Assembly: GCA_963995505.1 (NCBI GenBank)
Contig: OZ023194.1
Span: 14,380,428-14,444,427, forward strand
From: Hypericum androsaemum
Lineage: Eukaryota; Streptophyta; Magnoliopsida; Malpighiales; Hypericaceae
Length of the DNA stretch: 64,000 bases
Reading direction: 5' to 3'
Shown here: in pieces, positions 34,204-46,543 of the stretch
How positions within the stretch are numbered: position 1 is the first letter of the stretch
Layout: each line of letters begins with the position of its first letter
Notes under the pieces: model-generated
The model's database searches: none
Seen by the model: the letters and a program-made list of their open reading frames with translations, nothing else
What the model was told of the DNA's origin: nothing
Position numbers and translations under genes: made by a program

Positions 34204-35460
34204 TGTTGGAGAATTGGTTTATTAACCAAGGAAGAGATGGCCCAATACAAGTGAGTGTATTGGGTTTTGGCCCAAATATTTAATTAGAGGGAGAATCCTA
34301 ATTAAATATAATAACTAAGTAATTAGTGGGAAACTTTGAGCTAATTTATTTGAAGGTCACACCAATTGGTTTTGGGTGTTTATGAGATCAATACGAAGCT
34401 TGTTGATAGAGCTTCGTAACGATATATAACACTTACGAAAATCCAATTCTCGGGATGAATAAAAATTGGCTTTAAAGTGGTATGGTTGTTATTAAAATAA
34501 GCACAATCCCACATTGGTTAGCGCACCATACTGAGACAAGTTTATAAGGGACTAGAAGTCTAGCATGGGTAAACTGGTGGAGAAGGGAGAGGCTCCTCGC
34601 GCCGTCCGTCCATCCGTCCGGCTCGGCTCGGCTCGGCACGCACGCACGCACGCGCGCGCGCGCCCCGCCCCGTCCCGGACCGGGCTGGGCCGGGCCGGGC
34701 TCGGGCTCGGGCTCGGGTGCGGGTGCAGGGTGCGGGTTGCGGGTTTGTGGGAATTGTTCCAGGTTCCAGGGCCTTATCTTTTTAGAACTGGGCCGGACTT
34801 GTTGTAGCGATCCTAGGCCCAAAAAGTCCTCTGGGCTTCTTGGACTTCCGTTTGGACAAGCCTACGTTCTGGAACCTTCTCTTGCCAGCTGCCATTTGAA
34901 TTTAAATTCGAATTTTAAATTCATGAGAGTAACAGCCTATTTATGTTGGGGGTTTTATGGGTCTTGTAACAGCCCATTTAATGGGTGGGTTAATGGCCCT
35001 ATTAAATCCGGATTTGGCTGTTGGAGGTCCAAGGCTGCCTATAAAAGGAGCCCACCTCCTTCATTCCATATCACCCCAGCTCTTCATCTCTTCAGAGCTC
35101 TCTACTTCTCCCTCCTTAGCATAGCATTTCTCACTTTCATTGTGTCGGAGTTCTAAGGCTACGAAAGGTTCGAAAGGTGTGCTATAGTGCTTCCTATAGT
35201 ACTCGTGATTGGGCGTTGTACCTTGGGAGCTCTATTACCCACGGAGGCCTGAAGCATATAGGCGGGTAATAAGAGTTTAAGGGCACACGGTAAAACTGTG
35301 GCCTCGTCCAGGATAGCATCCGAAATCCCTAGCTTGAAGAAGACGGTTTTACACACTTACTTACAAGTGTGATCGTGAGCATACTTCTACCTTTCTCTTT
35401 TGTATTGCTTATGTTTATTTACTCGAGTTAAAACCATAATTTACTTATATGTGTCTAACA
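34204..35460 (+). repeat. 3' LTR of the full-length Copia element
   Basis: 1257 bp; contains the two blocks missing from the 5' LTR (around 34742-34815 and 34976-35010). Short frames here are LTR artefacts. Confidence 0.9.
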
Positions 35461-35465
35461 CTCTG

Positions 35466-37017
35466 TTTGTTCTGTAGGAAAATGTTAAATGAATTTCCAA
35501 ATATTTTGCGGACAGTTGTTAATTAGAAAAATGATTCTTCACGTGCTTGCTTTGTCGGTTCATGGAGCATGAAAGTACAGGAGTGGATTCGGTCATGAAT
35601 GTGTAAAACACTCGAGAACTGTTCTGGGAAATAAATTGGTTAGCCATGTTATGATACAATTGTTCGCTCAGTTATGATACAATAGTTTCACGGAATTATC
35701 TCGAAAAATTTGGGGCCCCAACTGGGATAAAAGAAGTTGGATAGAATGATTCGACTAGTTATGATAGAATGGTTCGCTCAGTTATGATAAAATAGTTTCA
35801 CGGATAAATGGATTGGATAAAATGGTTTGTCTAGTTACGATACAATGGTCTGCTCAGTTATGATAAAATAGTTCGCTCTCCAAGACCGTACTGGAAAGAT
35901 CACTCCAGTACTAAATCTGATCTCTGAAAAATACTTGGAGGAGGCGAGAAAGATCACGTAACGATATTGGCACGTGCCAACTCACCTTAAATGACCTAGT
36001 GGCCGTCAGTAAGGTAGCGCATGTTAGGGGGAGAAATAAAATGTTACGAGATCTGATGGACCAACGATTGCTAACCCCATCCGACTAAGTCTTAATAATT
36101 TTCATATATTTGTGTTTAGAATTCTCCAACCAAATTAGTGTTGACCCTAATATATTACCCACATGTACCCTGTGTACTCTCAATGTCACAAAAGAAAAGA
36201 AAATTTAGTGAAAAAACTCTTGCTTGTTAGAGCCTTAGTCGTAGTTATTTTGATGAACTATATCACTAAATTATTTGTCTCATGTTTTTTTATTTTGTTT
36301 TATTTCTTGCATTACTGCAGTTCAAAATTCTGACTTAGTAGAGCCCCTGGTGTAGTCATATTGATGAGCTGACCCATCAAATTGTTTGTCTTGTATTTTT
36401 TTCGTTTCATTTTATTTCTCGCACTACTGCAGTTCAAACACGGGCATCTTTGAGTTTATAAATTATTTCCTGAAAAAATATTTTCTCAACATACGGGAAA
36501 GAGGAAACGGTTATTAGCATTCTCATAAAAAAAGCAAAGGTTCTTGGCCGAGGAGATAGTTGTGCAAAACTGTTAATATATTAACTAACAAAAAATATTT
36601 TTAGTTAGGGATGATTTCAACTTAATTCGAACCTGTTGAGAATGCACTTGCTCGCATATCTGAAATAACAAATTTAGTGGCGTGATTTCAATAAAAAGAA
36701 AAAAAAAATTGGTCATGCCCCTTTAGTCCCCATCAATCAATGTTAGAGGGTGGAATCCAATTGTAGAGGGTGGAATCCAATTGTACGTTTTTATAGATCT
36801 TTAACTTTAAGTGTCTATATACAACTTTATCGAGTAGTCTAATTTTAAACCGAGTAAATTTTTTAAAAATGATATTTTTTAATAATTATTTAACATAGTT
36901 AAATTTTAAGAGCTCGAACTCGAAATCCTTAATTAAAATAGCCCATTGACCTAATCATCATCAGTTTTGAATCCAATTGTACGATACGTCCCATAAATTG
37001 ATATTAATGCTTCTAAC
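35466..37017. other. Intergenic: minisatellite and tandem duplication
   Basis: About 35650-35880 has degenerate CTCAGTTATGATACAATGGTT units. About 36228-36327 and 36339-36438 are tandem copies of a roughly 100-bp block (AGAGCC...GTAGT-AT-TTGATGA...CACTACTGCAGTTCAAA). A short duplication of GAGGGTGGAATCCAATTGTA lies near 36750. No gene is seen. Confidence 0.7.
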
Positions 37018-37588
37018 TAGGAGTGGGTTCGGTGCAGTTTTGCAGTGTCGGTGTGAAAATTGACACTGCACCGCAACTTTTTTTTTGTAAAACCCACACC
37101 GTGCGGTTTGCGATTTGGTCAAAAACTGCGGTGTTCGTGGTGGCGCGGTGTCGGGGTGGTGCGGTGCGGGTTGCGATTTGGACCGCAAATTCGAACTTGG
37201 CCCATTTAAGTAGTCCAAAATTTGAAAAATGGCTAATTTCATCAATTTTTTGGGCAAAAACTAAGCCTACAAATTCACAATAAGCCCACGAAATTCACAA
37301 CAAGCCCACGCTTAAATATAGTAACAAATCAACACTAAACCTATATTAAATATAGTAACAAATCAACACTAAACCTATATTAAAATGACGTCGTTTTATA
37401 GATGCGGTGCGGTGCGGTGCGGTTTTGCGGGGTGAAAAAAATAAAAACTGATCCCGTACCGAAAGCATACGGTGCGGTGTGGTGCGATTTGAAATTACCA
37501 CTTTACCTTTGCGGTTTTAATTTTTTCGGTGTGATTTGGTACGGTTTGGTGCGGTTTACGGTTTGTTTCGGTTTTAAGCTCACCCCTA
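37018..37588. mobile_element. hAT MITE, 8-bp TSD
   Basis: Ends TAGGAGTGGG and CTCACCCCTA are flanked by perfect CTTCTAAC duplications (37010-37017 and 37589-37596). Subterminal regions carry many GCGGTGCGGTTT-type motifs. 571 bp and non-coding. It belongs to the same family as 54007-54865. Confidence 0.9.
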
Positions 37589-37596
37589 CTTCTAAC

Positions 37597-38622
37597 CGTG
37601 CAACAATAATGACCATCTTCCAATGCCAAGATGGAAAATTTCTACCTTGACATATTTGGCAACTTGCCCATCCCATGGTTGCCAGCTTGATCAGAGTAAG
37701 ACTCGTCTTACCACTTTCCCCAAAAAAAATACACTTCATGATATGGGTTTCTGGTCCTGATTATCCACCACAACCCCTCTCGGTTTGGAAACGCCAGAGG
37801 TGAAAAACAAATAATTTGACTATATTTTTAGGTGAACATTCGGTATTAAGACTCAAATACTGCTAGTGTTATTTTAGTGGCGTCTCCTCCAAAAGATTTT
37901 CTTATATTCGTAAAGTTTAACAACAAGATCTCCTTACTAAGAAATAATTCTGACTATTGATCAACTTGTTAATTAACTTAGATTCACTTAACAAAATCTT
38001 AAATTTAAATTGTATATTTGTCAATTGTCTTTTAAATATGACCGATAGTGTTGACTAGACGAGATTCACCAAAAAAAAATGTAGAAAAAGCCTGTGATGT
38101 AATCGGATATCTCACAAGAAGCCAAATTTGAATTATCTTATATCCAATCTGGCCCTTTCAGATTAGTTAAAAATTATTCCACTAGATAGGTCCTGAATAC
38201 TGAACCTATGCTTGGGAGGGGTCAACTGGACCAGACAGTTGCAAATACAGCCTTCTGACCCCAAATCCTACTTACCTAAACGAATTAGTTTACACCCACA
38301 ATCTTCCGTTTTAAATTGTTACTTAAATACTAACAACCATTGACATTTAAAGCTCAAAATTAACGATCACTTTCTACATCTCTCCTTAACTTCCTATTTA
38401 ACCCACTTGTATCTACCATCTACCATTTGGTCCATACCTCCCTCCCTCTCCATCTTTATTCTGTTTAGGTTCATTAATTGTCTAGAGAAATTAAATATTG
38501 TACAAATTAGCATTTGCAAGTTGCAATTTCAAATCACACCGTCACCCACATGAGCAACTTGAGTCAAAACGATTTCCTACAAGTTCACTCCCCTAAATCC
38601 CTCCCACCCCCAATCCCACCAT
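37597..38622. other. Intergenic, PMT upstream region
   Basis: AT-rich; no gene or repeat recognised apart from the promoter at its right end. Confidence 0.6.
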
Positions 38623-38630
38623 TATAAAGA
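38623..38630 (+). promoter_or_regulatory. PMT TATA box (TATAAAGA)
   Basis: Lies 64 bp before the ATG at 38694, a standard core-promoter position allowing a leader of about 35 nt. Confidence 0.6.
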
Positions 38631-38693
38631 GATTGCACCAAGGGAGTAGAAACCCAAATCACCCGAATTAATCCAAACCAATTTCACAAAATT

Positions 38694-41600
38694 ATGGCTG
38701 GCCAAAACAACAATAACCCACAACAACAACACTACAATGCCACATCCAAACCATCAAAACCCTTCCTAAGCACAATAACCACCTTCCCTTCCCCTTTGAA
38801 GAAGTCCACCCTATACTCCCTAGCCCTCCTGCTCCTCCTATGCACCTTCTCTTACCTCTTTGGCCTCCGGCAGCACGGCGGAGAAGCCGCGGCCCGCGCC
38901 TTCTCCACCGCCACCTCCACCTCCACCTCCAACACCATCCTAACCATCCCATGCAACAACCCTACAACAACAACAACAACAAAAGTATCCCTCAACGACC
39001 TGAACGTCAAGCAACTTGACTTCTCCTCCCACCACGTGGCGGAAGGGGGTGCCGCCACGTTGGACACCCAGACAAAAGCCTACCCCTCATGCAACGTCAA
39101 CTTCTCCGAGTACACCCCATGCGAGGACGACCGGAGGTCGCTTAAATACTCCCGGAGACAGCTCATATACCGGGAGAGGCACTGCCCTAGTAAGGAGGAG
39201 CTCGTGAAGTGCCGGATTCCGGCACCGTCCGGTTACCGGAACCCGTTCAAGTGGCCGGCGAGTAGGGACTACGCTTGGTACGCGAACGTCCCACACAAGC
39301 ACTTGACCGTGGAGAAGGCGGTCCAGAACTGGATACAGTACAAGGGCGACCGGTTCAAGTTCCCCGGCGGCGGGACCGGGTTCCCTAATGGAGCCGACGC
39401 CTATATTGATGAAATCGGGAAGCTGATTAATCTTCGGGATGGGTCTATTAGGACCGCCATTGATACTGGTTGCGGGGTAAGTAATCATTTTTGTTTAATT
39501 TAATTTAGTTTAATCAATTTGATATATATATATTGTTGTTAGATTTGGTTGTTGATTGATCTTGATTTTGTTTAAAAAAAAGTTAATTAATAAATCCTAT
39601 CTTTCGTAACACCGGTCACCAAATTTCAAGAAATCACTTTACGGTGCACTCCTTTTATATGAACGGGGCAAATCTTACTTCGCTTTGTTTTTTATGATAG
39701 ATTGTATATTCATTTGTTATAATTTATTTATTTTTAATTTATAGTAAATTTACCGTGCTCTTTTTTATTTTTTACCTTTTTTATTTTATATATTGATTTT
39801 TTTTGAAAGTTTAATAGTACGAGGTTCGTTATTTTGACCACTATAAAATTGCTCCATCCAAGAAGAGGTTGAGATTCAAGATTTAGCTCTAGATGCAGTT
39901 AAAGTATAAACAACTAAGTAAAATATTTTTAATTAAACATTTGATTTGGCGAGTTACGAGGTTTTCAACGTTCTATTTCCGGCATCAGCGAGGAAACAGC
40001 TGCGTTGGGGGGTTGCAAATGGACATATTATAATCGATAATTAATTCCTGGGTTGGGGAATATAAAACGACGACTCCCTCCCGATGGCTCGTGCTCATAA
40101 TTTTCTTCTCCTTCTGGGGAAGGTTTATTAGCACTGTCTACAAGAATTAGGGCGGTGCTAACGGTTAATTAATTAATCAGCATCCACTTAATTTTACAGT
40201 GACCGTTACATATCGAATTACAATATATTCTGTGACTTGTGAAGGTGGCGAGCTGGGGTGCCTATCTTCTATCGAGAAATGTACTGACGATGTCGTTTGC
40301 ACCGAGGGACACCCACGAGGCACAAGTCCAGTTCGCTCTTGAACGTGGGGTTCCGGCGATGATCGGAGTTATGGCTTCCATAAGGACTCCTTACCCTTCC
40401 AGAGCTTTCGATATGGCCCATTGCTCTCGCTGTCTCATTCCCTGGACCGATCTTGGTACTAAATTTAGTTGAATTCACTTATATGGTATCGGGATATTTA
40501 TTGGACCCGACTAATGCTAGTTGCTTCGCAATTTCGCAAAATTTACAGGTGGGTTGTATCTGATGGAGGTGGACAGGGTGCTAAGACCAGGTGGGTACTG
40601 GATCCTGTCGGGTCCTCCGATCCGATGGAAGAGATACTGGAAAGGTTGGGACAGAACCAAGGAGGATCTAAATGACGAGCAGACCAAGATTGAAAATCTG
40701 GCTAAGAGCCTCTGCTGGAAGAAGTTGGTGGAGAGAGACGATATCGCCATCTGGCAAAAGCCGATTAACCATTTTTACTGTAAACCCAACAGGAAAATTG
40801 CTCAAAACCCTTCTCTCTGCCCTTCTGATCAAGACCCAGATAAAGCTTGGTGAGTAGCAGCATTTTTGTATTTTCTCACGTTAGTTTTTGCGAGTAAATC
40901 TCGGATATTTAAAGTGGAACACTATCTTAAAACAGGTACACAAAGATGGAAACATGTTTGACCCAGTTGCCGGATGTGTCCGACTGCGACGAAGTGGCCG
41001 GCGGTAAGTTGGCGAGGTGGCCGGCAAGGTTAAGTGCGATTCCACCAAGAATTAGTAGCGGCAGCGTACGAGGAGTAACCTCCGAGATTTTCCGTAAGGA
41101 CATGGAAATGTGGAAGAGGAGAGTCTCTTACTACAAGACCGTCAACAACCAGTTAGGACAGGCCGGGAGGTACCGGAACCTCCTGGACATGAACGCTTTC
41201 CTCGGCGGGTTTGCGGCGGCTCTTGTCGATGACCCGGTCTGGGTCATGAACGTGGTTCCTGACAGAGCCAAGGTCAACACCTTGGGTGTGATTTATGAGA
41301 GAGGCTTAATTGGAACCTATCAAGACTGGTAAATATGCTTCAACCTCTTGTTTTAGTATTACTATATATTTAACAAAATAGTGGTCCAATTGGTCCGACC
41401 ATTACTCGGATGGCTTACTACCTGTTTCAGGTGTGAAGCGATGTCTACGTACCCAAGGACTTATGACTTGATTCATGCTGATTCTCTCTTCAGCCTTTAT
41501 GATGGCAGGTAATTATTTAATGTAATTTGTTAATATTCAAATATTGCATGTCCCAAAAAGTTCGGATCTCACTGTGGCCATCTACGACTGTTCAATATTT

Positions 41601-42112
41601 TAGTGATTCAGATTAGTTGGATCTCTATAAATACTTAAATTGAAAGAGCAAATCTAGAGGCAACTTGGTGCACTTATAATCATGCAGCCATAAAATTAAG
41701 GTCAACTACAGTGTAGGCACCAAACACATGAGCCATGTGGGCTACCCTAGTGTACGATTATTTTGTAAATCTGACCTCATCGTTTATCGCTTGAGTTAGA
41801 CCTAATCGATGATCGGGTGTTGTCCTCGCACAATAATTGCTTTCCCGATACATTTATTTTTGTAGATGTGATCCGGAAGATATCTTACTAGAGACGGACA
41901 GGATTCTGAGGCCTGAAGGAAGTGTTATAATCAGAGATGACGTGGATTTATTGGTGAAAATAAAGAAAATAACTGATGGGCTAAATTGGGATAGTCAAAT
42001 AGTTGACCATGAAGATGGGCCACTTGTAAGGGAGAAGCTTCTTTTCGCAGTCAAGTCCTATTGGACTTCTCCTCCTGCTTCTTCCTCTGGTCAACTTGGA
42101 TCCGTTTCTTAA
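38694..42112 (+). CDS. Golgi pectin-methyltransferase-like protein (PMT family, PMT15-18 type), 6 exons
   Basis: Exons 38694-39476, 40245-40455, 40549-40849, 40936-41328, 41431-41508 and 41866-42112 join in phase through GT-AG introns to 670 residues, a normal family length. A short cytosolic tail precedes one transmembrane segment (about 39-58), then a stalk and the Methyltransf_29 domain: a type II Golgi protein. Cysteine-rich motifs CEDDRRSL and RERHCP precede the SAM site. Motif I, AIDTGCG then VASWGAYLL, straddles intron 1. Further conserved blocks are [55 protein letters not shown] and [14 protein letters not shown]. Related proteins (QUA2/TSD2 family) are implicated in homogalacturonan methyl-esterification; the specific role here is inferred. 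Two related copies lie at 44-53 kb and 63.8 kb. Confidence 0.92.
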
Positions 42113-43140
42113 GCCCAAAGCATCCAAGGCTTATAACGAGTTTATATAGCCACTTGTTTTGTTTTTTTATCTTTTTTTATCTCGCTTTATCCTTATTTTG
42201 AGTTGTCTTCTTACATTTTAGAAGAATATGTTCTTAATGAGTTATTATTCTTTCCAAGACTGTTAGTCAATAGGTTTTTTACAGCCACAAACAAGTATGG
42301 GCTCATCTGGTATTGGCACACCGACTAATCCGTATAGGATATGATGTTTAATGATCTTTTTTTTTGTCAGGATGTTTAATGGTGAAAAATGTTGCTAAAA
42401 ACTATTTAATCATGTCGCGACTAAAGGTTAGAATTCGTAATTTTTTGGTTAAATTAAAACAAATAGTATAAAGAGTAAATACGTGTATTGGAGTGCCAAT
42501 TCGTTAGGAACTTTCTGCGTAGTCGCAGATTGGTACACATCTAGCTGTAGATATGATATTTTGCGAGTATAAAGAAGACAAGAAACGAAATAAAGTTCGG
42601 TCTTTATTCATCTAAATGTCCAAAACTACAAAGCTTGGATATTATTGCTGGTGACGCTTCCGAACGGCTGCTTCATTCTATATCATTCCTGCCACATAAA
42701 CAAAACAAAATTAAATGTTGAATTTAATAGTAAAATGGGTGCTCTTTTCCGTACAATAGTCTTTTTTCCACCGATTTTTGACTAAGGTAGTGCTTTACCG
42801 GGGCTTGTTGGCCACTACCTCTCTTGAGAATATTCAACTGTTTTTAACATATTTAAATATTATTACATTAATAAAATATCACTTTGTCAGTGGCAAGGAG
42901 TAAAGTGTACAATTCATGCAAAACAAATCAAGGGATTGATACAAAGCTAAAAGAAAAGCATCATAGCCCAATTAACCAAATTATTAGAATAGTCTCACAT
43001 TGAATGAATATGTTGCATGTTTGATTCTATGACTCATTGTTGTGTTAGGCAGAAAATCGAAAAACATATTATATTTTGATTGTAGATCAAAATTCTAATC
43101 CGGTTTATCAATTGAAAAGGTGGTGTTGGCTCACCAGATT
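42113..43140. other. Intergenic between PMT and the lipid-transfer-like gene
   Basis: 3' flanks of two convergent genes; AT-rich, nothing else seen. Confidence 0.6.
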
Positions 43141-43431
43141 TTAATTAGGACAGGTAAGAGGAGGGACATTGCAGGTGGAAGGGAGGCGAGAGGCAATGGC
43201 CATGGTGTTGCAGAGGCAGTCCTGGTTCACCGATCGGAGCGCATTGCAGCAGTCGGGGCTCGGGGTGGTGACAGTGGCCCCGGGCATCACGAATGGCACG
43301 CAGGAGTTGAGGCTGTTCATCTGGACCGAGCAGTCCTGAGCCTGCCCCAACCGGGCTACCGAAACCACCACCAGCATCAGGATCGCAGCTTTCGAGCCGA
43401 AGCACAGCATTTGCTTGAGTGAAGAAGCCAT
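43141..43431 (-). CDS. Anther-type cysteine-rich lipid-transfer-like protein (8-cysteine motif)
   Basis: Intronless, 96 residues. Residues 1-31 form a signal peptide (hydrophobic AAILMLVVVSVA, cleavage after GQAQ). The mature part has eight cysteines in the order C..C..CC..CxC..C..C (DC, NSC, DCC, DCLC, TC, TC), the plant LTP/2S-albumin/amylase-inhibitor fold. Wording such as LNSCVPFVMPGA, CCNALRSVNQDCLCNT and IASRLPSTCN resembles the stamen/tapetum FIL1, MEN-8 and A9 group rather than classical LTP1. A secreted role in anther or pollen-wall lipid handling is inferred from family, not shown. A minus-strand TATATAAA lies 68 bp upstream. Confidence 0.88.
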   Translation of the reverse strand: MASSLKQMLCFGSKAAILMLVVVSVARLGQAQDCSVQMNSLNSCVPFVMPGATVTTPSPDCCNALRSVNQDCLCNTMAIASRLPSTCNVPPLTCPN

Positions 43432-43498
43432 AATATGATTACTTCAAATTGTTGTTATTCTCTCTTTTTTGTGTTGTTGTTTGAGGCTTGGCCTCGGA

Positions 43499-43506
43499 TT
43501 TATATA
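43499..43506 (-). promoter_or_regulatory. TATA box (TATATAAA) of the lipid-transfer-like gene
   Basis: Minus-strand TATATAAATCC lies about 68-75 bp before the ATG, leaving a leader of about 40 nt. Confidence 0.6.
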
Positions 43507-43509
43507 GTT

Positions 43510-44058
43510 GGTACGTAGATTGGAGCCGAGTTCGGGTTGGTTTACTGCGTGAGTCACCTAATGTGTGCGAGCATTTAGCTCATTGAAAGAGTGTGACAGT
43601 GTGTCCTTGCGGTTGATACAGGTACGAGGTTTCATTTGCATTGTTGGGAGAGCATCTGGACACCAACACATTGCTGCAAAATCATGTTAAAACTGCAGAA
43701 AGATCGAATAATTAGATGGAATTCGTCGAGCTCCATCGCTGTGTCATGAAAGTTGATAGTTTGTTCTAGACCAAAATTATTTTGGATATAACAATTCTAA
43801 CATGGTCGGTGCTATGCATAGCGTTTTTACTAATATCACGCCATGCAGAGCACCGAATTGTTGCTGAACAGTTTGGTATCTCTTTCCATGTCTCTTTTCT
43901 CTGCAAGGGTCAGTTTCTGAAATGCGGAATGCTGTTTGATCAATCATTGTTTTCTTTTCTTCTTCTCGTCCCGAACGGCTTTTCGCTGCTGTTGATTCCC
44001 ATGTGCTTTTCGCTGCACAATCAGAGAATCCTCCGACAAATTGAGTCGAGGCCGGAGC
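43510..44058. other. Intergenic
   Basis: Promoter side of the lipid-transfer-like gene and 3' flank of the PMT pseudogene; no further feature seen. Confidence 0.5.
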
Positions 44059-46050
44059 TCATGGTGATGTTGTAGTCCCATTCTGTTCCGGAGGAGCAGG
44101 AGACGTCCAGTAAGTCTTGACAGCAAACAGAAGCTTCTCCCTCTTATACGGCCCGTCTTCGTGATCAACAATCCGACTTTCCCAATTCAACGCGTCGGTT
44201 ATCTTCTTGATCTTAACCAACACATCCACATCATCTCTCAATATAATACTTCCTTGGGGTCTCAGAACTCTGTCCATCTCCAGCAAAATATCTTTCATTG
44301 TCACACCTATGAGCACCAATTAGCTACAAATCCGCATTGCCCCTCATTGCGATACACTGGAAATCGAAGAAATAGTTACCTGTCCTGGTGGAGACTAAAC
44401 AGCGAATCGGCATGGATTAGATCATAAGTTCTCGGATAAGTAGACATTGCTTCACACCTAAACAGAGGACCCGAAACGGGTCAAGGAGGTAAGCAGCAAC
44501 AACCACAGGAAAGAATTATCTCCAACTGTTGCAGAAAATGAAAATGAAGGACTAATTACCAATCTTGATACACCCCGATGAATCCTCGTTCGTAGATGAC
44601 TCCGAGAGTATTAAGTTTGGCTTGGACAGGAACTGCATTCATCACCCAAACAGGAAGATGGGAGAGAGCAGCAGCAAATCCACCGAGGTAAGCATTCATA
44701 TCCAAAAGGTTTCAGTAATTTCCTGGCTGTCTTAACTTGCTATTCACAGCCTTATAATGAGACACCCTTTTGTTCCAGAGCTCTGCATCTTTCCTAAATC
44801 TTTCATCACTCACACCTTCCAGTGTTCCCATACTAATTCTCGGTGGAACAACATTCAGTCGGTCGGGCCACTTCGTCAACGATCCACCCGCGACTTCTTC
44901 GTTGCTTGCTACATCAGGCAAACGAGTCAAGCAATTCTCCATCTCGGTAGACCTGAGGAAACATGAAGCCAACCCTTTTTAAAAAAGTTTAAACTGTGAT
45001 AATCACAATTAACTTGATTCAAAAAGTACAATACCAAGCTTTATCAGGATCCTGATCCCTGGGACACAGAGGTGGTTTATGCACCAACTGCTTCTCGACT
45101 TCGCACTCGAAATGATTGTACGGCTTTTGCCAAATAGCAATACCATCTCTCTCTATGAACTTTTTCCAGCACAGGCTACTAGTCAAGTTCTCGAGCTTGC
45201 TCTGCTCTTCTTTCAAATCCGTTCTCGTTCGATTCCACCCTCGCCATCTTACCTTCCAGTTGATCGGAGGGCCAGCCAGGATCCAGAACCCGCCCGGTCT
45301 CGGGACTCGATCGACTTCCATCAAGTATATTCCATCTGCAGCATGAGTTAAAATACATGACTAAGAATTAACACATTGTCTCCCCAATGGTTCTTTTTAG
45401 GAGTATGCAAGCATTTACTATAATCATTCCAACGGATGAGGCAACGGGAGCAATGCGCTATGTCGAAAGCTCGCGACGGGTAAGGGAGCCTCGTGGTGAC
45501 TAAGATCCCTAGCATGTCGGGAACTCCACGTTCCAGGGCAAACTGTACTTGTGCTTCGTGAGAATCCTTTGGTGCAACGACATTGTTAGTATGTCCCGGG
45601 AGAGATGATAAGCTCCTCAGCTTGCAACCTGCAGAACAAAATAGCTAAGAATTAGTTTGCATTTGAAATCGGAAACGTGGTTCTTGTTATTCCATGGAAA
45701 TTATGGAATATGTTGTCTGACCAGGCCATAATTAATGTTCGGCAACGAATTTCCGGACATCCCAAGCTTGATTCAAGTGGCAAAAGTGAAACGATGATTT
45801 GTGATTGTCTAACTGCGGACATGATTAACATAAAATACAACAAATATTTTGGAGCAATGACTATTTTAGATTTGTTGATAAATGAGGTGTCCAATTAAGG
45901 ATCCAATAAATTTTATCATCTAATATCTGAATAAATAACAAGTAAATGATTCTCCTAAAAGGACTGTTGGAAGAAAATTTTAGTCAACAACTAGTAAAGT
46001 TACCACGGACGCCATTAATTTCATTATTAAAGACGAAACAAATTATTAAC

Positions 46051-46465
46051 TGTTGAAAGATGTTACCTCATCTCCAATTGCTTCTTCAACTTTGCCGAAG
46101 GAAGAAGATGACCCATCCAAAATGGGCCACATGAGAGCAAAAGCCCAAAAACTTCTACAGTGCACTACAGCTGCACATGAACAACTTAAATCAGCACGTG
46201 AGCCTCCAACTGATACCACCTGGCGGAACTCATCTGGGATTAGAAATAGTGGATAATCATCTTTGGGATCCAAGCACCAAAATGGTCCCCGATAGGATAT
46301 TTGTCTTGTATATAGTAGGGATAAGTAGATTGTAACAGACAGTACCATGATTCTCTCTTTTGTATAGAGAAATCAGAAAGTGAGGCATCTTTAGCTGGCT
46401 CTTCACATCATCGTCTCCTTTCCTTTTGCTCTCTAAACCATTGTTGTTCTTTTAATCTTTTAACA
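46051..46465 (+). repeat. 5' LTR of the young Copia element
   Basis: 415 bp, TGTTGAAAGATG...CTTTTAACA, nearly identical to the 3' copy. Confidence 0.93.
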
Positions 46466-46543
46466 TGGTATCAGAGCTTCTTAGCTCCTCTTAGCTGTAT
46501 TGCTTCATACTCTTCTCCAAAAATAGCGTCTACTGGCTCTGGA

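Larger units (their letters stand above)
27848..35460 (+). mobile_element. Full-length Copia retrotransposon, 5-bp TSD CTCTG
   Basis: The 7.6-kb element has LTRs 27848-28969 and 34204-35460 (TGTTGGAGAATT...GTGTCTAACA) and perfect CTCTG duplications at 27843-27847 and 35461-35465. A polypurine CATGTGGGGGAT precedes the 3' LTR. One uninterrupted gag-pol (29495-33604) fills the interior. About 525 bp of AT-rich leader separates the 5' LTR from the ATG. The LTRs are very similar, apart from length differences in a GC-rich tract and two blocks (about 64 and 34 bp) absent from the 5' LTR. Likely recent, and possibly autonomous in the past. Confidence 0.93.

Noticed and set aside
36900..36965. Possible second SINE (minus strand GAGTTCGAGCTC with GGTCAATGGG upstream)
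   Set aside because: Box spacing and body are not convincing and no target duplication was seen.
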